From positions 1-64,000 of the forward strand of contig JAABRD010000010.1 of NCBI GenBank assembly GCA_011391085.1: a stretch of 64,000 nucleotides of DNA, given 5' to 3'. A program made the translations under genes and the position numbers. The stretch comes from Thiotrichaceae bacterium. GTDB taxonomy: Bacteria; Pseudomonadota; Gammaproteobacteria; Beggiatoales; Beggiatoaceae. Below, in pieces: positions 1 through 7,810 of this stretch (position 1 is its first letter; every line of letters starts with the position of its first letter). The notes under the pieces were generated by a model that had not been told where the DNA came from, made no database searches, and saw only the letters and a program-made list of their open reading frames with translations.

Positions 1-333
1 CATGTTGCCCATGCCGCCCATGCCATAGCCGTACATAGGATACATACCCATGCCGCCCATGTTGCCCATGCCGCCCATGTTGCCCATGCCGCCCATGCCA
101 TAGCCGTACATAGGATACATACCCATGCCGCCCATGTTGCCCATGCCGCCCATGTTGCCCATGCCGCCCATGCCGCCCATGCCATAGCCATACATTGGAT
201 ACATGCCCATGCCACCCATGCCCATGCCACCCATATTATCCATGTAATTGTAGTAAGCACTAGCAACATGTGGCATAGCCACTAAAGAACCGATAACAGC
301 AGCAAGACCGACAGACTTCTTAATATTCATCAT
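1..333 (-). CDS. Secreted Met/Gly/Tyr-rich repeat protein, C-terminus outside window
   Basis: The frame is open from the ATG at 333 (a second ATG follows at 330) to the window edge, giving 111 codons without a stop. An AAGGA ribosome site lies about 10 nt upstream. The first 26 residues form a signal peptide (MMNIKKSVGLAAVIGSLVAM, then PHVASA). The mature part is built from GMGGMGNMGGMG units alternating with a MYPMYGYGMGG unit, repeated at least three times. Composition and architecture resemble sulfur-globule envelope proteins of sulfur-oxidising gammaproteobacteria, which are exported, Gly- and aromatic-rich and of low complexity. The assignment is by analogy only; another structural or metal-binding secreted protein is possible. 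The near-identical DNA repeats suggest length variation by slippage. Confidence 0.75.
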   Translation of the reverse strand, partial: MMNIKKSVGLAAVIGSLVAMPHVASAYYNYMDNMGGMGMGGMGMYPMYGYGMGGMGGMGNMGGMGNMGGMGMYPMYGYGMGGMGNMGGMGNMGGMGMYPMYGYGMGGMGNM

Positions 334-538
334 GTTAGATTTATCCTTTTTAATTAGCGTTTTAAATTTCGTTTGAACTTAAGCTGAAATCATGGCAAAG
401 CCATAATCCCTAACTTCTGTATTCTGATTTGTTTAACAGGATCAAGATACTAACATTGCACTCGAAATCTTGTCAACAACTAAAAACGAAAATTTCAGAA
501 AATTACTTTCTTTATGGAAATTAGTATCTGAAAACCAC

Positions 539-707
539 AGGACTTACGCAACCACTTTGTAACTCATTCAGGACTGACGCAACCGCCGGTCTTTACCCCA
601 CCCCAACCCTCCCAGCACGCGGGGAGGGAGTCCCCCCGTACACAGGGGGGCAGGGGGGGTGATAGTGTGTAAAATCAAATAATTACAAAAACGGTTGCGT
701 AAGTCCT
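539..707. repeat. MITE-like element with 15-bp inverted ends (AGGACTTACGCAACC)
   Basis: The perfect terminal inverted repeat at 539-553 and 693-707 encloses a non-coding interior containing an imperfect inverted pair of ACCCCACCCCAACCCT and GGGGGGGT tracts. The same ends occur in the 103-bp elements at 857 and 1150 and in the element at 31430, whose interior is also similar. No ORF is present. Confidence 0.75.
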
Positions 708-722
708 AAAACCTTGACTCGA

Positions 723-823
723 CTCGAGTCACGGGCTGACCCGTCTCGAGTCACGGGCTGACCCGTCTCGAGTCACGGGCTGACCCGTCTCGAGTCACGG
801 GCTGACCCGTCTCGAGTCACGGT
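723..823. repeat. 22-bp tandem repeat, 4.6 copies
   Basis: The unit CTCGAGTCACGGGCTGACCC plus GT is repeated exactly at 723, 745, 767 and 789, with a partial fifth copy at 811. The unit contains the palindrome GACTCGAGTC and the sub-motif GCTGACCC, which is also in the 22-bp tandem repeat at 11974. There are no spacers, so it is not a CRISPR. Confidence 0.95.
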
Positions 824-856
824 GTGGGTGAAACAGTCATTCAACATTAATATATT

Positions 857-959
857 AGGAGTTACGCAACGACTTTTGCAACTCCTTGACTTTCCACAAG
901 TATAAGAGATAACACCCCTCGAAGGGGTGTTATCTCTGCCGCAGTTTTGCGTAAGTCCT
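857..959. mobile_element. 103-bp MITE, copy 1, TA-flanked
   Basis: Terminal inverted repeats AGGAGTTACGCAA and TTGCGTAAGTCCT are flanked by T and A, so the insertion reads as TA-delimited, as for IS630/Tc1-type elements. The centre (905-937) is a perfect 15-bp stem, AGAGATAACACCCCT, with a CGA loop. It differs from the copy at 1150 by only about ten bases and has the same length. It encodes nothing. Confidence 0.8.
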
Positions 960-1058
960 ATCATTGATTTGATACCCCCCATCCCCCCTGTGTACGGGGG
1001 GGAATCACTCCCTCCCTACGTGCGGGGAAGGTTGGGGTGGGGTGAATGCGTAAGTCCT
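960..1058. repeat. Repeat fragment related to the 539-707 element
   Basis: A CCCCCCATCCCCCCTGTGTA tract and a GGTTGGGGTGGGGTGA tract, ending in GCGTAAGTCCT, repeat the interior and right end of the element at 539-707 in inverted order. It directly abuts the 103-bp MITE, so the two share a terminal repeat. Confidence 0.55.
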
Positions 1059-1149
1059 GAACCATTAACAATTATGTTATTGAATGATATATAATCCCCA
1101 TTTATGACAAAATGTCATATTGTCAGAATCTACATAGACTAAAGTATCT

Positions 1150-1252
1150 AGGACTTACGCAACTATTTTGGTAATTCTTTGATTTTCCACAAGTACAAGA
1201 GATAACACCCCTCGAAGGGGTGTTATCTCTGCCGCAATTTTGCGTAAGTCCT
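1150..1252. mobile_element. 103-bp MITE, copy 2, TA-flanked
   Basis: The ends AGGACTTACGCAA and TTGCGTAAGTCCT are flanked by T on the left and A on the right, and the same 33-bp central hairpin is present as in the copy at 857-959. The segment from there to the first gene at 1420 contains only a weak copy of the GAAACTAAGTTTCT palindrome near 1264 and no gene. Confidence 0.8.
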
Positions 1253-1419
1253 AGTATCGCGAAACTAAGTTTCTCAAAGACACCTAGTTTCTGATGACCA
1301 TTGCAGAAGTCCCAGTTACCTTACATGCGTAAATCCCCTTGCTATTTCCTCTAACTTGAACGATAATTTAAATCACCCGTGCAAAGCAACACCAGCACTT
1401 CTTAACCGGAGGTAAACAA

Positions 1420-1833
1420 ATGCCAACAGAAGAAAGTCGAAAACAATTCGTTGAATACATCATGCTACAAGTGTATGATGACCAATACGTGGACCGCGCT
1501 GAAGAAAAGAAAATTCTGGAAATGGGAATCAAAAAGGGATTCAGCGTCGAAGAAGGTCTTGCCATTCTGCGCCAAGTCGCAGATGACAAAGGTTTTGCGA
1601 TTGAAAGAGAGGCCGAAAATCGCGCCAAAGAAATTTTGGGACAATTTGCCGCAAACGACGGCGTCGTTGACAAGAAGGAATTTGAAGATGCCCTCGCCCT
1701 GTTCAAGTCAGCCAGCAAAGGCAAACTTCCCGAACCCGAACTCAAAAAACGCCTCAAAAAAATGATGCTAGACAACGGCTGGAAGGCCAAAGAAGGCGGT
1801 CTCTTTGGAACCAAATGGTTTTCCGCCATCTAG
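1420..1833 (+). CDS. TerB/EF-hand-like small acidic-basic protein, paralog 1 of 3
   Basis: This is a 137-residue soluble, charged, helical protein preceded by GGAGG 7 nt before the ATG. Two similar motifs are visible: DDQYVDRAEEKKILE near residues 20-35 and NDGVVDKKEFEDAL near 80-93. Each has the D...(I/V)D..E pattern of degenerate EF-hand or TerB-type helical repeats; acidic positions 1 and 3 of a true calcium loop are missing. The C-terminus ends in KMMLDNGWKAKEGG and GTKWF, conserved in all three paralogs. The first member of a co-directional row of three (gaps of 46 and 96 bp). I do not recognise a named function; a regulatory or chaperone-partner role is only a guess. Confidence 0.85.
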   Translation: MPTEESRKQFVEYIMLQVYDDQYVDRAEEKKILEMGIKKGFSVEEGLAILRQVADDKGFAIEREAENRAKEILGQFAANDGVVDKKEFEDALALFKSASKGKLPEPELKKRLKKMMLDNGWKAKEGGLFGTKWFSAI

Positions 1834-1879
1834 GTTTGCCTCGAAAACCCACTCAACCACAAGAGGATAGGTAACAACT

Positions 1880-2299
1880 ATGCCAGTATCAGAAACCATC
1901 AAGAAACAATTCATGGAGTACATCACTCTTCAAGCGTTCGACGATCAACTGATTGACCGCACTGAAGAAAAACAGATTGTGGAAATCGGCCTCAAAAACA
2001 ACCTCACCGTGGACGAAAGCCTGGCCATCATCCGCGAAGTGGCCCAACAAAAAGGACTGGTCATTGAAAGAGATGCCGAAGACCGTGCCAAAGAATTTCT
2101 CCACAAAGCCGCTACCAACGACGGACAAGTCAGCAAAAAGGAATTTGATGACGCCGTCGGCCTCTTCAAAACTGCCACCAAAGGCAAATTCCGGGACCCC
2201 GACATCAAACAACGGCTAAAGAAAATGATGCTAGACAACGGCTGGAAAGCCAAAGAAGGCATCTTCTCCGGCGGTTCTTGGTTCTCAGAACTAGGTTAA
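1880..2299 (+). CDS. TerB/EF-hand-like small protein, paralog 2 of 3
   Basis: A 139-residue paralog of its neighbours, roughly 55-65% identical by eye, with the same two motifs (DDQLIDRTEEKQIVE and NDGQVSKKEFDDAV) and the same end (MMLDNGWKAKEGI). The start is preceded by AAGAGGATAGGT. It is the most divergent of the three: the second motif has Ser in place of the usual Asp (VSKKEF versus VDKKEF), and the tail reads FSGGSWFSELG instead of GTKWFSAI. It lies 46 bp after paralog 1 and is probably co-transcribed. Confidence 0.85.
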   Translation: MPVSETIKKQFMEYITLQAFDDQLIDRTEEKQIVEIGLKNNLTVDESLAIIREVAQQKGLVIERDAEDRAKEFLHKAATNDGQVSKKEFDDAVGLFKTATKGKFRDPDIKQRLKKMMLDNGWKAKEGIFSGGSWFSELG

Positions 2300-2309
2300 C
2301 TTTTCCCCA

Positions 2310-2341
2310 AAAACTAAGTTTCTTCAAGAAACTTAGTTTTT
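2310..2341. terminator. Palindrome with flanking T run, possible terminator
   Basis: AAAACTAAGTTTCTT and AAGAAACTTAGTTTT form a near-perfect 15-bp stem followed by T residues. It lies between paralogs 2 and 3. The same stem sequence is scattered over the window (1264, 7184, 12520-12547, 17281, 31410 plus 31556), so it may be a dispersed repeat rather than a dedicated terminator. Confidence 0.5.
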
Positions 2342-2395
2342 CATCAACCAAGAAGGTACTCTGCTACCTTCCCTTCTCAACAAGAGGAACTCATT

Positions 2396-2815
2396 ATGGC
2401 TGTTTCAGAAGACGTGAAAAAACAGTTTGTGAACTACATCCTGCTACAAGTGTTTGACGATCAATATATTGACCGCGCCGAAGAAAAAAAGATTCTCGAA
2501 GAAGGCGTCCGAAAAGGTCTCGGCGTGGACGAAGGCTTGGCCATCATACGACAGGTTGCCTCAGAAAAAGGTTTGGCCCTGGAACGAGACGCCGAAGAAC
2601 GCGCCAAAGAAATGTTGGCTAGATTCGCCGGCAACGATGGCAAAGTCGATAAAAAGGAATTTGAAGACGCCCTCGCCATCTATCACTCTGCCAGTAAAGG
2701 CAAGATTCCTGAACCTGAACTGAAAAGACGCCTCAAAAAAATGATGGAGACGAATGCCTGGAAAGCCAAGGAAGGCGGGTTGTTTGGGACCAAATGGTAT
2801 TCGGCAATTACTTAA
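2396..2815 (+). CDS. TerB/EF-hand-like small protein, paralog 3 of 3
   Basis: A 139-residue paralog with AAGAGGAAC upstream of the ATG. Motifs are DDQYIDRAEEKKILE and NDGKVDKKEFEDAL; the C-terminus (KAKEGGLFGTKW) is closest to paralog 1. Three tandem copies with intact frames and good ribosome sites indicate recent, maintained amplification. Function unknown. Confidence 0.85.
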   Translation: MAVSEDVKKQFVNYILLQVFDDQYIDRAEEKKILEEGVRKGLGVDEGLAIIRQVASEKGLALERDAEERAKEMLARFAGNDGKVDKKEFEDALAIYHSASKGKIPEPELKRRLKKMMETNAWKAKEGGLFGTKWYSAIT

Positions 2816-2846
2816 ACTCGACGTTCAAAATTTTTTTAGTTTGCCT

Positions 2847-2950
2847 GGGCGGGCCTAGAGGCTTCAGCCGGGTGGAACAATACCGATTTCCCGGCTGAAG
2901 CCTCCTGTCCCGCCCGGCTGAAGCCTCCTGTCCCGCCCGGCTGAAGCCTC
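2847..2950. repeat. GGCTGAAGCCTC-type palindromic repeats
   Basis: An inverted pair GGCCTAGAGGCTTCAGCCGG and CCGGCTGAAGCCTCC, with the right arm then repeated three times at 18-20 bp intervals. It belongs to the most abundant repeat family in the window (family P1). Confidence 0.85.
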
Positions 2951-2977
2951 AAAGCCATTAAGTTAAACACCTTATGA

Positions 2978-3046
2978 GTAGGGTGCGTCCTACGCACCAT
3001 TCAGAAATAAAGCGGTTTTCAGAATGGTACGTAGGACGCACCCTAC
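2978..3046. repeat. Long palindrome GTAGGGTGCGTCCTACGCAC
   Basis: The left arm GTAGGGTGCGTCCTACG and the right arm CGTAGGACGCACCCTAC surround a short spacer with ATTCAGAA/TTCAGAAT. It is the same structural type as the GTAGGGTGG... palindromes at 7421, 7966, 8098, 16234 and 48801. Non-coding. Confidence 0.85.
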
Positions 3047-3190
3047 CTTAACTGAATGGCATTGGACAGAAGCCTCTAGTCCTGCCCGGCTATGGCTGAA
3101 ACAGAAGAAATCAATATCCATACGGCCAGCCCTTATCTCACGAAAAAATCACCCAAATGAAAAACCAAACACCAGCGTAAAGGGAATAAT

Positions 3191-4306
3191 ATGGATTTGA
3201 TAGATCAACTCAAAGCACTCTCCTCCAAAGTGGCTAAACAATCCGACCTAATTAAAACCGAAGAAGCCACCAAAAATGCCTTTATCATGCCTTTCATCAA
3301 TGCCCTGGGTTACAACGTCTTTGACCCCACCGAGGTCACGCCCGAACTCACCGCCGATGTTGGCACCAAGAAAGGCGAAAAAGTCGATTATGCCATCCTC
3401 AAAGACGGCAAACCCATCATGTTGTTTGAATGTAAATGCTGTAAAGTTGACCTGGACAAAGAGGAAATGTCGCAACTATACCGTTATTTCAACGTTACTG
3501 ACGCCCGCTTTGGAATACTCACGAATGGAGTCATTTACCGTTTTTACACCGACCTTGAAGAACCCAACAAAATGGATTCCAAGCCATTTTTAGAGTTCAA
3601 CATTCTTGACGACATCAAAGACTCTTTGGTAGAAGACCTCAAACGGTTCACCAAAACTTTTTTCAGTTTGGATGAGACCTTGACGGCAGCTTCAGAACTC
3701 AAGTACACCAAAGAAATTAAACGATTGCTGGCCGAACAACTGACTAATCCGTCAGATGATTTCGTCAAATTCTTTGCCTCCAAGGTTTACGCAGGCAAAC
3801 TGACACAAGTGGTTCGACAACAGTTCACCGACTTGACGAAAAAAGCGTTACATCAATTTATCAATGACCGTATTAACGAACGTTTAAAATCGGCTTTGGC
3901 TGAGGAGAACGCCCCCACGCAATCATCGCCAACCACGGCGCAACCTGTCGCTACCGAGGAAACCAAAGAGGCAGGAGGTAAAGGCAAAATTGTCACCACT
4001 CAAGAAGAAATGGAAGGATACCACCTGGTCAAATCCATTTTGAGACAAGTAATTGAACCCTCGCGAGTCATCATGCGTGACACCGTCAACTACTGTGGAA
4101 TTTTGCTAGACGAAAACAATCGCAAACCCATTTGCCGCCTGCATTTTAACAATCCCAATAAAAAGTATTTGGGGTTGTTTGATGTCGAGAAGAAAGAAGA
4201 GAAAGTACCAATTGGGGAGATCAATGAAATTTACCAATATGCAGAACGGCTAATTGCCACGGTCAACAACTACGAGAAGGCCAAAAAGGTTGAGAATACT
4301 GAATAG
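3191..4306 (+). CDS. HsdR N-terminal-like (type I restriction endonuclease-like) protein
   Basis: A 371-residue soluble protein with an AAAGGGA ribosome site. Residues about 20-160 match the HSDR_N / COG4748 PD-(D/E)XK fold: GEKVDYAILKDGKPIMLFEC supplies D66, E80 and, just after, K82. There is no helicase (no Walker motifs), so this is a stand-alone nuclease-like domain and not a full HsdR. A Gln/Thr/Pro-rich linker (about 240-265) leads to a C-terminal domain with the RDTVNYCGILLDENNRKPIC stretch, typical of this family's C-terminal part. No methylase or specificity subunit is adjacent. In other genomes such proteins are scattered or prophage-linked; the substrate is unknown. Confidence 0.8.
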   Translation: MDLIDQLKALSSKVAKQSDLIKTEEATKNAFIMPFINALGYNVFDPTEVTPELTADVGTKKGEKVDYAILKDGKPIMLFECKCCKVDLDKEEMSQLYRYFNVTDARFGILTNGVIYRFYTDLEEPNKMDSKPFLEFNILDDIKDSLVEDLKRFTKTFFSLDETLTAASELKYTKEIKRLLAEQLTNPSDDFVKFFASKVYAGKLTQVVRQQFTDLTKKALHQFINDRINERLKSALAEENAPTQSSPTTAQPVATEETKEAGGKGKIVTTQEEMEGYHLVKSILRQVIEPSRVIMRDTVNYCGILLDENNRKPICRLHFNNPNKKYLGLFDVEKKEEKVPIGEINEIYQYAERLIATVNNYEKAKKVENTE

Positions 4307-4633
4307 TGAAGCGGTGAAGTGGAAAATATTTTGCACCACGGTCACCCAAACTTCGAACTAACAGTTCGGCAGTCAATGGCAAGACACTTGTCCACTTCAC
4401 TTGATTAAAACTGGTCCCAGCTTTGCCTCCGCCTTCGAAGTTTAGGAAAGCCACTAACAGTTATCTCATTATTCACCGGTCATCGGCGTCATCTGTCTCA
4501 TCTGTGGCAATCTGCGAGTCCGAACAGAAAGTACCGACTCGGTTAAGTAATTGAAAATACGGTAAAATTTCTGCTTCGTTACTCATGCCTTAGACACCTG
4601 GTTCAACATTTTTCAAATTAGGAACTTTTTTAC
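4307..4633. other. Intergenic, no gene seen
   Basis: About 330 bp without a credible ORF. It contains a weak inverted pair around GAAGTGGA and TCCACTTC and a fragment (4427-4452) related to the AAGGTTTAGGAAAGC hairpin found at 59756. The promoter for the molybdoenzyme probably lies here but no consensus boxes stand out. Confidence 0.4.
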
Positions 4634-7174
4634 ATGATAACCAATCTCCATTCCCTCCTCTCCCCCCGCCTCAACTGCACCCGCCGTCACTTCCTCAAAA
4701 CGACAACGTTAGGTACCGCTATCACAGGTGGACTCCTCTCCTCCTCCCGTCAGGCCCAAGCCTTTGCTTATGAACCTTATCCCACCGATGATGAATTAAC
4801 CACCGTCGTCACCAGTTGCGCCCATAACTGCGGTTCTCGGCATCTCTTGGTCGCCCATAAACAAGGCGATGTGATTGTCCGTTTATCCACAGACACCGGC
4901 GTTTATCAAGGCGATGCGTATGGCACCGATACAGAGGAGGTGCCCCAACTCCGCGCCTGCTTACGTGGCAGGTCCTACCGAATGCGCCTCTATTCCCCAG
5001 AACGCTTGTTATTCCCCATGTTGAGGGTTGGAAAACGCGGAGAAGGGAAGTTTAAACGAGTGACCTGGGACGCCGCGTTAGATTTCATTGCGGAAAAGAT
5101 GTTGTCTCTCAAACAGAAATATGGGGAGACCGCGTTGTTAGACCAAAGCTATGCAGGGGCATCGTGGGGCGTGTTACATAAATCGGACCAGATTGAAGGT
5201 TTGTTAGGACGCTTCTTAGGCATGTTCGGATGTCGCACCAGTTCCTGGTCCGTACCCTCTTATCAAGGGACCACGTTTAGTTCCTTGATGACCTTTGGGA
5301 CCCTGTCAGATGGCAATGAAGACGACACGTTTGCCCATTCCAAGTTAATCATTTTGTGGGGCTGGAATCCTGCGTATACTTTTCATGGAGGCAACACCTT
5401 TTATTATATGCGCTTGGCCAAACAACGGGGGTGTCAATTTGTCGTGGTGGACCCACAATATACTGATTCAGCAGCCACTTATAATGCCTGGTGGATTCCC
5501 ATCAAACCCAATACCGATGCCGCCATGTTAGCCGCGATGGCGCATTATATCTTTGTGAACAACTTGCAAGACCAGACGTTTATTAACCAGTTCACTCAAG
5601 GGATGGATGCTGGTACCATGCCAGACTGGGCGACGGGAAAGGAGAACTTTAAAGATTATATTTTGGGTAAATACGATGGTCAACCTAAGACTCCGCAATG
5701 GGCTGAACCTATTTGTGGAGTCAAAGCCAGTGACATTGAAAAATTGGCATCACTGTATGCCACGACTAAACCTGCCGCCTTGAAAGCCTCCTGGGCACCG
5801 GGACGGGCCGCTGCTGGTGAACAATACAATCGCATGGCCGCCACATTACAAGCAATGACGGGGAATATTGGAAAATTAGGCGGTTCCTCCGAAGGCGTGG
5901 GAAAAGCCTGGCATTCGGAAGCAGTCGCTTATCCGTATGATGAATTTGCTAACATTTGGAAGCAGTCTATCAAATCAGACCGCTGGGCACATTGTGTCCT
6001 CCATTATCCCAACGTGAAGCGAGAAGAGATTGGCTTGTGGCCCCGCAATGATGACACCGATGGCCAAATTCCCAATATCCGCGGCATCTTCTGGCAAGGG
6101 TCCAATTGGTTGAACCAGTTGCCCAATATCAACAAAGGTCTCCAAGCCATTGCGAAATTAGATTTAGTGGTAGGAATGGATTCGACCATCACTCCTTCTG
6201 GCTTATGGGCCGATGTGTTGTTACCCATTGCCACCCATTTTGAACGCCATGATGTGGCACTGCCTTGGTATAAAGGTCACTACTATATTCATCGTCCCAA
6301 AGTCATTGAACCGCTGGGAGAGAGTAAAACGGACTTCCAGGTGTTCACAGAACTGGCTTACCGTTTGGGTTTTGGCGAGAAATATAATCCTAAGGCGACA
6401 CGGGAGTATTTTCAGCATCCAGACGAAGTTGATGAGACGTATTTGCGCCAGTGGTGGGAAACGAAAGTGATGGCGGGTCAACAAGTCACCATGCCTTGGG
6501 AAGAGTTTAAGCAACGGGGAGTCTATAAATTTAAACTCGACCGTCCTCATATTGCGTTCCAAGACCAAGTTGAAAACGGTCAACCTTGGCCCACGCCGTC
6601 TGGGAAGATCGAGATATTGTCGACCTCATTGGCCCAAGTGGAGGACTGGACGAAGACCTCTTACGGCTATGAGATACCTACGATTCCCAAATGGATTGAC
6701 CCTTTGGAATCATTTCAACCTAACCGTGACCACCAGACGAAGTATCCCTTTCATCTCATCACTCCCCATCCCCGCTGGCGCACCCATACCATCTTCCACA
6801 ATGTAGCAGTATTGCGCGAAACCTATCAACAAGAAGTCACCATGAATGCCAGTGATGCCAAACAGTTTGACATCCACACGGGTGACACGGTGGAATTATG
6901 GAATGACCAAGGACGAGTCGTGGTACCTGTGTATGTGACCGAACGTTGTAGGCCGGGCGTGTTAGTGCTACATGAAGGTGCTTGGATGGACCTAGATGAC
7001 AAGGGCACGGATCGGGCTGGGAATCCGGACTTTTTGACCTTAGATCAACCCAGCCCAGCGGGGGCGTTTGCCTACAATACGATTTGGGTGAATGTGCAGA
7101 AGACTAATTTAGAACATCGACCTGGTTGGGATAAGTTGGCGACGGCACGTAGTCATCTCTTTCGGCGGGAGTAG
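4634..7174 (+). CDS. DmsA-like molybdopterin oxidoreductase, Tat-exported, orphan
   Basis: The 846-residue protein has a Tat signal (RRHFLKTT, Arg17-Arg18, then a hydrophobic stretch to about 45) and aligns along its length with DMSO-reductase-family catalytic subunits: the RACLRGRSYRMRLYSPERL region (residues 107-125), FVVVDPQYTDSA, a WNPAYTFHGGN segment and the C-terminal MGD-binding domain (HPRWRTHT, NAVD-like NASDAKQF). The FS0 iron-sulfur motif reads C62-AHN-C66-GSR-H70 ... C109, so the third Cys of DmsA is His. The Mo ligand by alignment is Ser209 or its neighbour (VPSYQG). No B (ferredoxin) or C (membrane anchor) gene is next to it. Substrate is not predictable: S-oxide, N-oxide or a sulfur compound are options. 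AGGAAC lies upstream of the start. Confidence 0.85.
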   Translation: MITNLHSLLSPRLNCTRRHFLKTTTLGTAITGGLLSSSRQAQAFAYEPYPTDDELTTVVTSCAHNCGSRHLLVAHKQGDVIVRLSTDTGVYQGDAYGTDTEEVPQLRACLRGRSYRMRLYSPERLLFPMLRVGKRGEGKFKRVTWDAALDFIAEKMLSLKQKYGETALLDQSYAGASWGVLHKSDQIEGLLGRFLGMFGCRTSSWSVPSYQGTTFSSLMTFGTLSDGNEDDTFAHSKLIILWGWNPAYTFHGGNTFYYMRLAKQRGCQFVVVDPQYTDSAATYNAWWIPIKPNTDAAMLAAMAHYIFVNNLQDQTFINQFTQGMDAGTMPDWATGKENFKDYILGKYDGQPKTPQWAEPICGVKASDIEKLASLYATTKPAALKASWAPGRAAAGEQYNRMAATLQAMTGNIGKLGGSSEGVGKAWHSEAVAYPYDEFANIWKQSIKSDRWAHCVLHYPNVKREEIGLWPRNDDTDGQIPNIRGIFWQGSNWLNQLPNINKGLQAIAKLDLVVGMDSTITPSGLWADVLLPIATHFERHDVALPWYKGHYYIHRPKVIEPLGESKTDFQVFTELAYRLGFGEKYNPKATREYFQHPDEVDETYLRQWWETKVMAGQQVTMPWEEFKQRGVYKFKLDRPHIAFQDQVENGQPWPTPSGKIEILSTSLAQVEDWTKTSYGYEIPTIPKWIDPLESFQPNRDHQTKYPFHLITPHPRWRTHTIFHNVAVLRETYQQEVTMNASDAKQFDIHTGDTVELWNDQGRVVVPVYVTERCRPGVLVLHEGAWMDLDDKGTDRAGNPDFLTLDQPSPAGAFAYNTIWVNVQKTNLEHRPGWDKLATARSHLFRRE

Positions 7175-7227
7175 CCAGGTTGAGAAACTAAGTTTCTTCA
7201 AGATGCCGTGTTTCTTCAAGATGCCGT

Positions 7228-7312
7228 TGGAGTGGAGGCTTTAGCCGGCCGGCGGTCGGCACACTCCAATCTTTGAGAAAGGGGAACGCCGGCCGGCTAA
7301 AGCCTCCAGTCC
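7228..7312. repeat. P1-family palindrome (GTTGGAGTGGAGGCTTTAGC type)
   Basis: Left arm GGAGTGGAGGCTTTAGCCGG and right arm CCGGCTAAAGCCTCCAGTCC with an additional inner pair CCGGCCGGCG / CGCCGGCCGG. It closely resembles the element at 8213. A solo GTGTAAGTCCT end lies at 7356. Confidence 0.85.
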
Positions 7313-7420
7313 CACAATGCAAGAAGAATTTTTGCACTTCCGCGGACCTGTTTTGTGTAAGTCCTGAAAGCAAAGACCTACACCATTAAGTGCCTGTGCA
7401 TAACAAACCTGGTATTTCAT

Positions 7421-7496
7421 GTAGGGTGGATTAAGCGTAGCGTATCCACCAACATTTCGAACGACTGGTGGATACGCTACGCTTAATCCACCCTAC
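7421..7496. repeat. GTAGGGTGGATTAAGCGTAG palindrome
   Basis: About 30-bp inverted arms (GTAGGGTGGATTAAGCGTAG... and its complement). Further copies of this family are at 16234 and 48801-48887. Confidence 0.9.
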
Positions 7497-7588
7497 AGAA
7501 CGACAGAACGACAGATGGAACAAAAATATCAGATTGGTTTTGCATAGATACTTACCAACCACTCGTCAAATGACTAAGGAGAATACGC

Positions 7589-7687
7589 ATGATTACAATT
7601 AAAGACTTACGAAAACGGTGGTGTTGCAGAGGTAATGGTATAGCGGTTTTGGAGTACGGAATGGATTCCGTTGGAGTACGGAATTAA
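7589..7687 (+). pseudogene. 5' remnant of a small gene interrupted by a repeat
   Basis: An excellent ribosome site, TAAGGAG, lies 7 nt before the ATG. The first nine codons (MITIKDLRK) look genuine, then the frame runs into a repeat (7617-7752) and stops after 32 codons. Downstream of the repeat a short open stretch resumes until the next gene's GAGGAG at 7800. I infer a small gene broken by the element. The identity of the gene cannot be told. Confidence 0.4.
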
Positions 7688-7752
7688 TTCCGTTTCAAGC
7701 GGAATAAATTCCGTACTCCAAAACCCATAACCACTACCTTTGCAACATCACC
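7617..7752. mobile_element. GGTGGTGTTGCA...TGCAACATCACC element with nested palindrome
   Basis: Terminal inverted repeats of about 24 bp (GGTGGTGTTGCAGAGGTAAT and, at the other end, ACTACCTTTGCAACATCACC) enclose a second palindrome built on TTTTGGAGTACGGAAT. The ends resemble those of the 115-bp elements at 37333 and 54274 (GGTAGTGATGCAA). The flanks share only AAAAC, so no exact duplication can be claimed here. Confidence 0.6.
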
Positions 7753-7810
7753 CAAAACATGATAGAGGCTGCCAAAGTCCTATTAAACTGTATCAAATGA
7801 GGAGACTCTG

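Noticed and set aside
1368-1829. Minus-strand 153-codon frame opposite the first small paralog
   Set aside because: Shadow of the plus-strand gene; the same shadow appears opposite the other paralogs, and the plus-strand genes have clear ribosome sites and conservation.
3191-4306. Complete type I restriction system
   Set aside because: Only the HsdR N-terminal-like nuclease is present; no helicase motor, HsdM or HsdS nearby.
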